Made by a program: the position numbers and the translations under genes. Positions 13,740-22,119 of a stretch of 35,065 nucleotides of DNA are shown piece after piece. Numbering within the stretch: position 1 is the stretch's first letter; each line of letters begins with the position of its first letter. Source of the stretch: Phycisphaerae bacterium. GTDB taxonomy: Bacteria > Planctomycetota > Phycisphaerae > UBA1845 > Fen-1342. The stretch lies in the NCBI GenBank assembly GCA_028277645.1, contig JANQFV010000007.1, positions 1 to 35,065 of the forward strand. Reading direction: 5' to 3'. The notes beneath the pieces were generated by a model. That model made no database searches. It saw nothing but the letters and a program-made list of their open reading frames with translations, and was not told the DNA's origin.

Positions 13740-15233
13740 ATGAAGCCGACTAGCGCGGTCGTTACTGATGAAGCGCTGCTCCAGAATCTGCTCGGCGACA
13801 TCTCGCTACCGGGCAACGGCACACCACTATCCGTAGGCGTGCTGGCAACATTGGGCAACCCCCAGCCACCTGCGCACTGCATGCGCACGTGTCTGAACAG
13901 CCGCGCTGACGCGATCGAGTCACACGGTTGTCCATTCCTCGTGGCGGCTGCGGAAGGGCGGGTCGACGACGGCTGCCTGAAAGACGGGCACTGCCCGCGT
14001 GGATACCAAGCGGCGGCGCGGCAGATCGCGCTCGGTGACAAGCACGCCGTGGTAGTGACCGTCGGCGCGCCGACACACGTTGACACGGTTGCCCACCTCT
14101 TCGAGCGCGTCACGCAGCTCCTCGAAGAAAACACCGGCTTCGCCGAGGAGATGATCCAGAACTACGAACAGCTCAATCTGATTTTTGACCTGATCCCGCA
14201 GATCGCTGAACTCAGCGATACACGGGCGATCGAGCGGTTGTTGCTTCAGAAGGTGCGCCATCTATTGCGCGCGACGAGCCTCTGCGTGCATGACAGCCGC
14301 GGCGGTTGGAGCTGGCTCGATGAGTACGGCGAGGCTGGCGCTCCCCCGCCGGGGCTCAGCGCCCAGCAACTCGAGCTTGTCGCAAGTACGGTGCGCAACA
14401 CATCGCACATACAGGTTGCGACACAGAGCGAATATGAGCTGCTGGCGGGCGCGCTGGTGCACCTCGACAACGCCGTAAATGTCGTGATCGCACTCCGGCC
14501 ATCGCGCAACGGCGCGTTCACCGCGGGCGACATGATGCTGACCGATTCAGTGCTTGCGTTCGGCGGGCAGCTCATTCGCAACAACGAACTGCACGAGCGG
14601 CTGCACGCGCTGTCATTTCAGATCACGCGCGCCCTCGTCGCCGCAATCGACAAGAAAGACCACTACACCAGCGGGCACTCGGAGCGGGTCGGCTTCCTGA
14701 CCCGCCTGATCGCGCAGGAGTTCGGGCTCTCGGCGGCCGAGCTGCAAATCACCGAGTGGGCCGGTCTGCTACACGACATCGGCAAGATCGGGATACCCGA
14801 GACGATCCTCTGCAAGCCGGGCAAACTCACCAAAGAAGAGTTCGACGTCATCAAGAAGCACCCACGTATGGGTTATGACATTCTCAAGCCTATCGCCAGC
14901 TTCGAACTGGTACTCGACGGCGTGCTGTACCATCACGAGAACCCGGACGGCAGCGGATACCCCAAAGGTCTGCACGGCGACCAGATCCCGCTCGTGGCGC
15001 GCATTATCCACGTGGCCGACACGTTCGATGCGCTGACGTCAACGCGTTCGTACCGCGAAGCCTTCAGCTACGAGCGCGCGTACGAGATCATCCGTCAGGA
15101 CATGGGGAAGCGTATGGACCGGGAGGCCGCGGAGGCGTTCTTCCGCGCGTTTGGGAAATTCCAGGAGAACGAGCCTGAGAAGTTCGAGCGCTTGTTCCTT
15201 CAGCACCGGGAACAGACCGATGATCCCGCCTGA
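13740..15233 (+). CDS. HD-GYP phosphodiesterase with Cys-rich N-terminus and GAF domain
   Basis: This is a 497-residue protein. The N-terminal 110 residues hold a cluster of five Cys between about residues 44 and 84 (CMRTC..., HGCPF, DDGCLKDGHCPRGY), followed by a helical linker, a GAF-like domain (about 155-290) and a C-terminal HD-GYP domain. The catalytic motifs are intact: HSERV, the HD pair His345-Asp346 in HDIGKIG, HHENPDG, GYP at 406-408, and ADTFDALTS. By family it hydrolyses c-di-GMP (or a related cyclic dinucleotide). The Cys cluster resembles PocR-type or redox/metal-binding sensors, but I cannot name it. It has no membrane segment. It lies between the receiver and the GGDEF-like gene, whose start overlaps its end. 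Confidence 0.9.
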   Translation: MKPTSAVVTDEALLQNLLGDISLPGNGTPLSVGVLATLGNPQPPAHCMRTCLNSRADAIESHGCPFLVAAAEGRVDDGCLKDGHCPRGYQAAARQIALGDKHAVVVTVGAPTHVDTVAHLFERVTQLLEENTGFAEEMIQNYEQLNLIFDLIPQIAELSDTRAIERLLLQKVRHLLRATSLCVHDSRGGWSWLDEYGEAGAPPPGLSAQQLELVASTVRNTSHIQVATQSEYELLAGALVHLDNAVNVVIALRPSRNGAFTAGDMMLTDSVLAFGGQLIRNNELHERLHALSFQITRALVAAIDKKDHYTSGHSERVGFLTRLIAQEFGLSAAELQITEWAGLLHDIGKIGIPETILCKPGKLTKEEFDVIKKHPRMGYDILKPIASFELVLDGVLYHHENPDGSGYPKGLHGDQIPLVARIIHVADTFDALTSTRSYREAFSYERAYEIIRQDMGKRMDREAAEAFFRAFGKFQENEPEKFERLFLQHREQTDDPA

Positions 15234-16476
15234 TGCATCGCTACCAATGCTCGGAACCGGCGCGCTCGCACTGATCGGACTGCTGTACGTGATCGTGCGC
15301 TTCCAGCGCGGAGAACGCTCCATAGTCGCCATGCTGCCGCTGCGAATGGAGCGCCCTCCGCAGTCGACGCCGGCGGCAATCTCCCAATCCGAATCGTCTG
15401 ATCCGCCGTCGTCCCCCGTCGCGGCGCCGGCACCGGCACCAGTGATTGAACCAACCGTAGACACGATTGCCGGTCGCATGGTCGGCAAGTTTAACTCGTG
15501 GTTACCTGATCACGGAGAAGACCAATCGCTCTGGCGTGCGTTCGATCAGCTCGTGCGCGAGATTCTGTGCGACGAGTTGGAGGCGACGCGCGTTCGTTGC
15601 TTCCACCGGGAGGCCGCGGGAAACGTCGACGACAATTCTGCGAAGGATCTGAAGCCGGCCGACTCCGTTCAACCAGAAGTGCGCAGCACTTTGATCGAGC
15701 ACGTGCTGGCCACTGGGCGGGAGTACGTCGCGCGCGACATCGACGGCAGCCCGTTGCTCAAAGAACTAGCTACAGAAGACGCTGACAATTGGGCATGGGT
15801 TTGGCCCATTCGTGTCGAACAACGCTCGCTGGGCGTGGTTGCCATCGCAGAACTGCGCGATGCGGACATTCTCACGCAACGACTGCGCCAGACGATTGGA
15901 CCACTGATTACGCTGCTGTGGTCGTCGGTCGAGAATCTCGTGCGGCTGCGATCCGGTACCCGCACTGATCAGGCCTCCGGCGTGCTCACGCGCAGCGAGT
16001 TCTTCCAGCTTGCAGAACGAACGCTCGCCGAATCGTACGCGCAGCACGAGCCGCTCGTCCTGCTCGTGCTCACGCTCGAGGGACTGCGGCGCCTGGACGA
16101 CGGCGGCCAGTGGCGCGAGCGCGACGCACTAGTGAAGGCCGTCGGAGGCGTCCTCCTCCAACGCGTGCGTAGTGACGATCTGGTCGGCCGCTTCGCCGAT
16201 GACCGCTTTGTCGTAGCACTCCGTCGACTCGATGTCGGCCTCGGGCGTTTACTGAGCCAGAAAATTCTTGCCGCAGCGAACGAACGGATTGGCGAACTGG
16301 GCTTCGAATGTCCGGCGGTAATGCTGCGTGTCGGTCTCTCGCCCACCGGACAATCCGAGCCGCGCCTGCGCGAGATCCTCAAGCTCGGTTTCTACGCAGC
16401 CAGCGAGGCTCGCCGCCAGGGTGTGCCGTTGTTCGTTGCGGAATCAAACCGGGAAACCAGCGGAGACGAACTGTGA
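15220..16476 (+). CDS. GAF and degenerate GGDEF protein, membrane-anchored
   Basis: This is a 418-residue protein with one N-terminal membrane helix (about residues 9-26), a Pro/Ala-rich linker, a GAF-like domain (about 105-245) and a C-terminal GGDEF-fold domain starting GVLTRSEFFQLAERTL. The signature loop that should read GGDEF is ADDRF at residues 326-330 (GRFADDRF), so c-di-GMP synthesis is very unlikely; it may bind a nucleotide or act as a scaffold. Upstream codons are open, but the ATG at 15220 gives the membrane helix close to the start and a 14-base overlap with the HD-GYP gene, typical of this operon. The next gene begins within its stop codon. Confidence 0.82.
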   Translation: MIPPDASLPMLGTGALALIGLLYVIVRFQRGERSIVAMLPLRMERPPQSTPAAISQSESSDPPSSPVAAPAPAPVIEPTVDTIAGRMVGKFNSWLPDHGEDQSLWRAFDQLVREILCDELEATRVRCFHREAAGNVDDNSAKDLKPADSVQPEVRSTLIEHVLATGREYVARDIDGSPLLKELATEDADNWAWVWPIRVEQRSLGVVAIAELRDADILTQRLRQTIGPLITLLWSSVENLVRLRSGTRTDQASGVLTRSEFFQLAERTLAESYAQHEPLVLLVLTLEGLRRLDDGGQWRERDALVKAVGGVLLQRVRSDDLVGRFADDRFVVALRRLDVGLGRLLSQKILAAANERIGELGFECPAVMLRVGLSPTGQSEPRLREILKLGFYAASEARRQGVPLFVAESNRETSGDEL

Positions 16477-16811
16477 AAATCCAGACGCAACCGCAGGGCA
16501 ATCTTACCGTGCTGGTCCCGCACGGTCCGTTGATCGCGGAAGACGCGCCCGACTTTCAGCGCACGGTTGAGGAGGCCGTCCACTCCGAGGCGAAACGCGT
16601 GATCGTCGATCTGACCGACGTGCCATACCTCGACAGCGGCGGCATCGAACTGCTGCTCGAGCTGGGCGATGTGAAGGTCGCTGAACGACTTCGGCCGACC
16701 TTTGCGGCCCTCACGGAGACGTGTCTGGAAACACTGGAACTGACCAACGTGCTGCCGCGGCTAGAAGTGTTCGATACCGTCGAGAACGCCTTGCGCAGTT
16801 GTCAGAAATGA
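16473..16811 (+). CDS. STAS-domain protein (anti-sigma-factor-antagonist type)
   Basis: This is a 112-residue single STAS domain: an N-terminal strand pair (GNLTVLVPHGPLIAEDA), the helix FQRTVEEAV, the strand VIVDLTDVPYLDSGGIELLL, and a C-terminal NVLPRLEVFDTVENAL ending as in SpoIIAA and RsbV. Ser55 in LDSGG aligns with the phosphorylated Ser58 of SpoIIAA, so regulation by a serine kinase is possible, although no such kinase or phosphatase is in the window. The start is a GTG that overlaps the previous stop (GTGA), with GGAG seven bases upstream; no ATG would give the full domain. Its own stop overlaps the ATG of the assembly ATPase, so the two are translationally coupled. That suggests a control role over the ATPase or operon, which is inference. 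Confidence 0.88.
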   Translation: MKIQTQPQGNLTVLVPHGPLIAEDAPDFQRTVEEAVHSEAKRVIVDLTDVPYLDSGGIELLLELGDVKVAERLRPTFAALTETCLETLELTNVLPRLEVFDTVENALRSCQK

Positions 16812-18559
16812 AGCTCAGACGACTTAGCAAACTCGGTAAGCTGCTCGTCGACGAAGGCCTCGTCTCCGAGGATGAGCTGCGCCACGCGCTCGAAGCGCAA
16901 ACGCAGGATAACAAGCGGCTCGGTGAAAAGCTCATCGACCTCGGCTTCCTGTCACCCAAAGCGATGCTCAGCGCCCTGGCGAAGCACCTCGGTGTCAAGT
17001 GCGTGCAACTGCGCCACGGGCTGATCGACCCGGCGGTCGCGCGTCTGCTCGATCGTGACGAGGCCGCCCGGCTCAAGGCACTCCCGTTGTTCAAGGTCGG
17101 TGACGTGCTCACGGTCGCCATGGCCGAGCCGCAGTCGCTGCCCACGATCGACCGCGTCAGCGCGCTGACCGACTGCCAGCTCAACCCGGTGCTCGCGCTC
17201 GATGGCAACATCGCCGAGTTCCAGGAGAAATACCTCGGAGAACAGGTGGACATCGACTCGTTCCTGGTCAACCTGACCGAGAGCGAGATCAAGGTTGTCG
17301 AGCAGGAAACGGTTGACGACGACGCCCCACAGGAAATCGGGCGCATGGTCGAGGGCAGCCCGATTATCAACCTGGTCAACCTCGCCATCATGACCGCCGT
17401 GCGCGACAAGGCCAGCGACATCCACATCGAGCCGACCAAGAAAATCACCAGTATCCGTTACCGCATCGACGGCAACCTGCGCGAACTCATGTCAGCACCG
17501 ACTTCGATGCACTCCGCCATCGTCTCCCGCATCAAGGTCATTGGCAAGATGGACATCGCTGAGCGCCGTTTGCCGCAGGAAGGTCGCATCCACGTCGTCG
17601 CCGAAGGCCGCGAGATCGATCTGCGTGTGTCATCCATGCCCACGCTGTTGGGCGAGAAAATTGTGCTTCGGATTCTCGACAAATCCAATTTGAACGTAAC
17701 GCTCGAGAAGCTGGGCGTCGGGGCCCAACACGTAGACCGATTCCGGCGTGTGTTCTCGAAACCGCACGGCATCGTCCTCGTCACCGGTCCGACGGGCAGT
17801 GGCAAGACCACCACGCTGTACTCCGTCATCGATCTGCTCGCAGCGCCCGAGAAGAACATCGTGACCATCGAGGATCCCGTCGAGTATCAACTCGATGGCA
17901 TCAATCAGATCCAGGTGAACGAACACGTCGGCCTGACCTTCGCCCGCGCGCTGCGCTCCATCCTGCGGCAGGACCCGGATGTGATCATGGTTGGTGAGAT
18001 TCGCGACACGGACACGGCCCGAGTCGCCGTGCAGGCTGCTCTCACGGGTCACCTGGTGCTATCCACGTTGCACACCAACAATGCCCCGGGTGCGTTTGTA
18101 CGTCTGGCCGACATGGGCGTCGAACGTTACCTGCTCGCGTCGGCGTTCAATGGCGTGCTCGCCCAGCGTCTGGCTCGCACGATCTGTCCCTATTGCCGGA
18201 CGTCGTACTATCCACCCGAGTCAGCCCTCCGCGACGCCGGCTGGCTGGACCAGCCCAACCGCGTGTACTACAAGGGCGAAGGCTGCAAGCAGTGCCACGA
18301 CAGTGGTTTCCGCGGACGCACGGGTATCTACGAGATCCTCGAGGTAAACGAGGAGGTGCGCAGTTGCCTCCACCGCGCGAAAGACGAGGAGCAGATCAAG
18401 GAGTTCGTCCGCCAGCACGGCTGGCGTCCGTTGCGTGAAGAAGGCCTGCGCCTCGTGGAAGAAGAACGCTCCACGCTCGAGGAAGTACTGCGAGTGACCC
18501 ACGTGGAAACCGAACAGCGCATCCGCGCGGAACAGCCCGCACTGGCCGCCGCGACCTGA
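16808..18559 (+). CDS. pilB: Assembly ATPase, GspE/PilB type with MshEN domain
   Basis: This is a 583-residue ATPase. The N-terminal MshEN domain shows two tandem half-motifs, KLGKLLVDEG...LRHALEAQ and RLGEKLIDLG...LSALAKHL, the pattern that binds c-di-GMP in MshE-type ATPases. The motor follows: N2 domain (DIHIEPTKKITSIRYRIDG), Walker A GPTGSGKT (327-334), Asp-box TIEDPVEYQL, Walker B DVIMVGEIRD (from 391), His-box GHLVLSTLHT, and the zinc clamp C460xxC463 / C493xxC496 characteristic of GspE/PilB extension ATPases. It drives pilin or pseudopilin assembly at the inner membrane. The ATG at 16808 overlaps the STAS stop; a longer in-frame start inside the STAS gene lacks support. The GspF/PilC gene follows after 39 bases. 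PilB and GspE cannot be separated by sequence alone. Confidence 0.93.
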   Translation: MKLRRLSKLGKLLVDEGLVSEDELRHALEAQTQDNKRLGEKLIDLGFLSPKAMLSALAKHLGVKCVQLRHGLIDPAVARLLDRDEAARLKALPLFKVGDVLTVAMAEPQSLPTIDRVSALTDCQLNPVLALDGNIAEFQEKYLGEQVDIDSFLVNLTESEIKVVEQETVDDDAPQEIGRMVEGSPIINLVNLAIMTAVRDKASDIHIEPTKKITSIRYRIDGNLRELMSAPTSMHSAIVSRIKVIGKMDIAERRLPQEGRIHVVAEGREIDLRVSSMPTLLGEKIVLRILDKSNLNVTLEKLGVGAQHVDRFRRVFSKPHGIVLVTGPTGSGKTTTLYSVIDLLAAPEKNIVTIEDPVEYQLDGINQIQVNEHVGLTFARALRSILRQDPDVIMVGEIRDTDTARVAVQAALTGHLVLSTLHTNNAPGAFVRLADMGVERYLLASAFNGVLAQRLARTICPYCRTSYYPPESALRDAGWLDQPNRVYYKGEGCKQCHDSGFRGRTGIYEILEVNEEVRSCLHRAKDEEQIKEFVRQHGWRPLREEGLRLVEEERSTLEEVLRVTHVETEQRIRAEQPALAAAT

Positions 18560-18598
18560 TATTGACCGGGCGCAATCTGCGCCACGCGGAGTTGAAAC

Positions 18599-19813
18599 AT
18601 GCAGTTCGTCTACGAGGCCATGCGACCGGACGGCACGTCCGTCCACGAGCGCATCGACGCCGTGGGGCGTAACGAGGCCGCCGAATCGCTGCGTGAGAAG
18701 GGCCTGCTACTGCTAAAGCTGGACGAGGCCGGCGGCGACCCTGCGGCGAACATGGGTTCCGATAGTTTTTTGCAGTCTACTCAGTTCTCGACGCGCGACC
18801 TCGTTCTCTTCACGCGCCAGATGAAGATGCTGCTGGAATCCGGCGCACCGCTCGTACCCGCTCTGGAAGCCGCGGAAACACAGAGTACCAAACCGATCGT
18901 TCGCCGCGTGCTGCGTAGACTGCGCGTGTGCGTAGAAGAAGGCGCCAGTCTTACCGACGCCCTGGAAGATCAGTCGAAACACTTCGACTCCGTATTTCGC
19001 AGCATGATCGCGGCCGGCGAAGCCACTGCCACTTTGCCCCAGGCGTTCGGTCGTCTGGCCGGCCTCGCGCAGCAACAAGCACATACGCGCAAGCTCGTCT
19101 ACGGCGCATTGCTCTATCCGGCGTTGCTGTCGGTGCTGTTGGTCGCCGTTGTCCTCGTGCTGCTGCTGTTTGTCGTACCACGCTTCCACATGCTGTTTAC
19201 CAGCCTGGGCTCCGCACTACCGGCCACGACGGAAATACTGTTCGCAATGTCCCAGTTCCTGCAGTCCGGCTGGCCGTACATCCTGGCCGGAACGGCGGCG
19301 CTCATCGGCGGCCTGACTATTGCCCGCCAATCCCCGACCGTACACGCGGCGACGACAACATTGATGCTGCACGTCCCAGTTATCGGTCCGCTTTATACCC
19401 GCATCACGATTGCGCGCGTGTTGCGCATCTGGGCGGCGCTGTTCTCGTGTCACGTGCCGCTGCTGGACGCCATCCGTCAGTCTCGTCAGGCGGTACGTAA
19501 CGAACGTTTTGCCGCAATGCTCAGGGGTGTCGAGGAGGCGGTTGAATCAGGCGGCCGCATCGGCGTGGCATTGGCGGACAGCGGCCTGGTTGCACCGATT
19601 ATCACGTCCGCGATTCGCACCGGCGAGGAGAACAGTCGCCTCGCTGAAGCCGTCGACTTCGTGTCGAGCTGGATGGATGAAGACAATGCCAGCGCGCTGC
19701 ACAACCTGACACGCCTGGCCGAGCCTGTTTTGCTAGGCGTGATGGGCGTCATCGTCGGCTTTGTCGCGATGGCCCTGTTCGTACCGTTGTTCGACCTGGC
19801 GACGGCGACGTAG
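18599..19813 (+). CDS. pilC: Inner-membrane platform protein, GspF/PilC type
   Basis: This is a 404-residue protein with the standard architecture: an N-terminal cytoplasmic segment (YEAMRPDGTSVHERIDA), a first T2SSF domain (DLVLFTRQMKMLLESGAPL..AL), a long hydrophobic hairpin (about 168-198 and 222-242), a second T2SSF domain (ARVLRIWAALFSCHVPLLDAI) and a C-terminal membrane helix (about 375-400, LLGVMGVIVGFVAMALFVPLFDL). The length is usual for the family. It forms the rotor or platform that the ATPase acts on. GGAG lies seven bases before the ATG. It is followed by PilM after 37 bases. Confidence 0.93.
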   Translation: MQFVYEAMRPDGTSVHERIDAVGRNEAAESLREKGLLLLKLDEAGGDPAANMGSDSFLQSTQFSTRDLVLFTRQMKMLLESGAPLVPALEAAETQSTKPIVRRVLRRLRVCVEEGASLTDALEDQSKHFDSVFRSMIAAGEATATLPQAFGRLAGLAQQQAHTRKLVYGALLYPALLSVLLVAVVLVLLLFVVPRFHMLFTSLGSALPATTEILFAMSQFLQSGWPYILAGTAALIGGLTIARQSPTVHAATTTLMLHVPVIGPLYTRITIARVLRIWAALFSCHVPLLDAIRQSRQAVRNERFAAMLRGVEEAVESGGRIGVALADSGLVAPIITSAIRTGEENSRLAEAVDFVSSWMDEDNASALHNLTRLAEPVLLGVMGVIVGFVAMALFVPLFDLATAT

Positions 19814-19850
19814 CGCCGACAAATGCGCCAACCCGTTTTGGGAGCCCGTG

Positions 19851-20963
19851 ATGCTGAGAAACATCTGGACCAAACGATCGGCGATCACGTTCGATCTGGG
19901 CGCCAGCGGCATCCGCGCGCTTCAGTTGCGCCGCAGCAACGGCCACGTGCACTGCTCCGACGCCCTGCACATTGATCACCCCGGGGCCAGCGAGTCTGAG
20001 AAACCGGACGGTCCGACTGTGGACGTGGCACAGATCCACCGGCTGATTGGCCAGGGCAGCTTCACCGGTTCCGACGTGGCGCTCGTACTCTCACCACTCG
20101 AGGCCCGTTTCTATCCGCTGAAGCTGCCCGACCAGGTACTCACGCAGCCGTCGGATCGCATTCTGCAGGCATTGCGTTGGGAAGTGGCCCGCGAAGGGCG
20201 CTGCGCCGCTGAAGACGTCGAAGCCCGCTACTGGCGACTTCCCGGCGGTCGGGCCCTGCAAGCCAACGTCATGGCCGTCGTGATTTCGACGAAACAAGCC
20301 GCCGCGTGGTGCGACGAGTTCAGCCAGCATCGCTTGAATTTGTCGCGGATCGATGTCACGCCCTGCGCGCTTGTGCGCAGCGCTCGCGCGCACTGGACCC
20401 CGCAGGTCAATGATCTGTGGGGCATACTGGACCTGGGTTTGCGACACTCGACGCTGACGATTGTGGCCCACGAGACGCCGACCTATGTGCGGACGCTGTC
20501 CGGTTCTCTCGATGACTGGACCCGGAAGCTCGCGCGCGCATTCGAAGCCACGCTCGACGTCGCCGAGGACCTCAAGCGGGCTCACGGGGTCAAGGCCGCT
20601 GGCCGCGTGGTTGGTGCCCCCTCCGAGACGCGTTCCCCACTCGGCGCCGCGGATCTTCCGGGGGCGGTGGCCTCCGTATTCCGGGAGCCGCTCGACACGC
20701 TCATGGATGAAATCGGGCGTTGCTTCTCGTTCGTTATGCAGGACTTTCCCGAGCATGCGGTACGAACACTATTCCTCGCCGGCGGCGGGGCGCAGCTCCC
20801 AGGGCTCATTCCGGCCCTGGAGCGCGAACTGGGCATCACGATCCAAACGCTCGGCAAAGCGCCGACCGGTGCAAGCTCACCACTGTCTGCGAGTGAGACA
20901 TCTTTGCCGCCGAATGCCGCGGCCGCCGCCGGAGCGGCGTTGCTGGACCTGGAGGCCGCATGA
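19851..20963 (+). CDS. pilM: PilM-like actin-fold assembly protein
   Basis: This is a 370-residue soluble protein. Near the start it has the actin-like phosphate-1 loop FDLGASGIRALQL, then the PilM-type segment VALVLSPLEARFYPLKLP, a second loop LWGILDLGLRHSTLTIV, and a C-terminal adenosine loop LFLAGGGAQLPGL. By family PilM binds nucleotide and the N-terminal tail of PilN, forming a cytoplasmic ring that links the platform to the PilNO alignment complex. In T2SS the equivalent is the cytoplasmic half of GspL, so a separate PilM marks this machine as type IV pilus-like. The ATG at 19851 has GGGAG six bases upstream. Its last four bases (ATGA) start the next gene. Confidence 0.87.
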   Translation: MLRNIWTKRSAITFDLGASGIRALQLRRSNGHVHCSDALHIDHPGASESEKPDGPTVDVAQIHRLIGQGSFTGSDVALVLSPLEARFYPLKLPDQVLTQPSDRILQALRWEVAREGRCAAEDVEARYWRLPGGRALQANVMAVVISTKQAAAWCDEFSQHRLNLSRIDVTPCALVRSARAHWTPQVNDLWGILDLGLRHSTLTIVAHETPTYVRTLSGSLDDWTRKLARAFEATLDVAEDLKRAHGVKAAGRVVGAPSETRSPLGAADLPGAVASVFREPLDTLMDEIGRCFSFVMQDFPEHAVRTLFLAGGGAQLPGLIPALERELGITIQTLGKAPTGASSPLSASETSLPPNAAAAAGAALLDLEAA

Positions 20964-21532
20964 GCTACGCGGTAAATCTGGTTCCGTTCAGTCGACGCGT
21001 CGCTCGGTCACGTGTCCGTCGGCGAAACGCCTGGGGCACGGCCTGCTCTATGGCCGCAATTGCAATCTGTGTCGCCTGGTTTGTCGGCCGTTCCGCGCAC
21101 GTAGCCATCGATCGGCTCGCCGTAGACCTACACGCGCTGGAAGTGCAACAGACCGGAGTTCGAGCCAAGCTTGTCGACGGTAGCGCCGAGCGCGACGACC
21201 TGCTCGAACAGCTCCGCAGGCTCGCCAGCGGTCGTCGTGCACAACCATGGGCGCACCGACTCGTCGAGCTGGCCGAGCTGACGCCGAACGACGTCTTCCT
21301 GACGGAGCTCGCGGTCGCACCACCGCCAGCAGCCCCATCGGAGCCAACGGAACCCACAGCACACCGGATCCGCATGGTGGGCATCGCCCTGGATCACAGC
21401 GTCCTGCTTCAGTTTATGGGTGCCCTGCAAACGGTACCGGCATGGGATGAGGTCGAACTGGTCCGTGCCCACCTCAATCCCGAGCAGGGCGTGGAGTTTG
21501 AGCTGGTATGCGGCACTGCGGGAGAAACCTGA
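20960..21532 (+). CDS. pilN: PilN-like alignment protein
   Basis: This is a 190-residue protein. Its short cytoplasmic tail starts MSYAVNLVPFSRR, matching the PilN consensus (INLLP) that docks into PilM. It is followed by an Arg-rich stretch, one membrane helix (about 27-44), a coiled-coil periplasmic segment (QQTGVRAKLVDGSAERDDLLEQL), and a small ferredoxin-like C-terminal domain (LTELAVAPP...HRIRMVGIALDHSVLLQFMGAL). It overlaps the PilM stop by four bases and the PilO start by one, so the three should be made in step. It would span the inner membrane and pair with PilO. Confidence 0.82.
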   Translation: MSYAVNLVPFSRRVARSRVRRRNAWGTACSMAAIAICVAWFVGRSAHVAIDRLAVDLHALEVQQTGVRAKLVDGSAERDDLLEQLRRLASGRRAQPWAHRLVELAELTPNDVFLTELAVAPPPAAPSEPTEPTAHRIRMVGIALDHSVLLQFMGALQTVPAWDEVELVRAHLNPEQGVEFELVCGTAGET

Positions 21533-22119
21533 TGGTCATCTGTCGCAAGCCATTCACGATTTTCGACGTCGATCTCGCCGGTGCCGGGTTGCTGCTGGCG
21601 CTGATCGCCGGCGGCTGGTGGTTCGTTGTTCGCCCGTGGAGCACCCTGTGGACGGATTACCGCACGATGGCGCAGCACCGCGCCGTAGCGCAGGACAATC
21701 TGCAGAACGATTTGAACGAGCTAGAACGTTTTAAGACCGGGCTGGCTAGTCTCCGTGAGACCGTGACAAACGAAGCCCAGACTGCTCCATCGGCGGAGTC
21801 TGTTTCATCAGCGCTCAAAGAGCTCACCGAGCTTGCCAAGCGTGAGCAATTGACACTGCTGAGCGTCACACCGCAACCGGTGGCGAACAGCGGAGACTAT
21901 GTGTGTGCAGACATTCGTATTGTCGGGCGCGGGCAGAGCCGCGATTTCGTCCACTTCCTCGATCGGTTCGCCGATGTGAATCCCTATCAGTCGCTCGAGA
22001 GCTGTGTAATCTCGCGCGACCACCGCAACACCAAACCGGAGTGCGAACTGAGTTGGCAAACGCGCTTATACTTGATCCCTGACATACCCTCGGACGAACC
22101 CACGGAAGCGGCCCCATGA
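21532..22119 (+). CDS. pilO: PilO-like alignment protein
   Basis: This is a 195-residue bitopic protein with a short cytoplasmic part, one membrane helix (about residues 14-32, ending WWFVVRPW), a coiled-coil stretch (about 45-70) and a C-terminal domain of PilO/GspM type (IRIVGRGQSRDFVHFLDRFADVNPYQSLES). By family it dimerises with PilN in the periplasm. An upstream in-frame ATG at 21508 would lie within PilN; the ATG at 21532 has GGAG seven bases before it and overlaps the PilN stop by one base, which fits the rest of the operon. Identification rests mainly on size, topology and place in the gene order. Confidence 0.8.
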   Translation: MVICRKPFTIFDVDLAGAGLLLALIAGGWWFVVRPWSTLWTDYRTMAQHRAVAQDNLQNDLNELERFKTGLASLRETVTNEAQTAPSAESVSSALKELTELAKREQLTLLSVTPQPVANSGDYVCADIRIVGRGQSRDFVHFLDRFADVNPYQSLESCVISRDHRNTKPECELSWQTRLYLIPDIPSDEPTEAAP

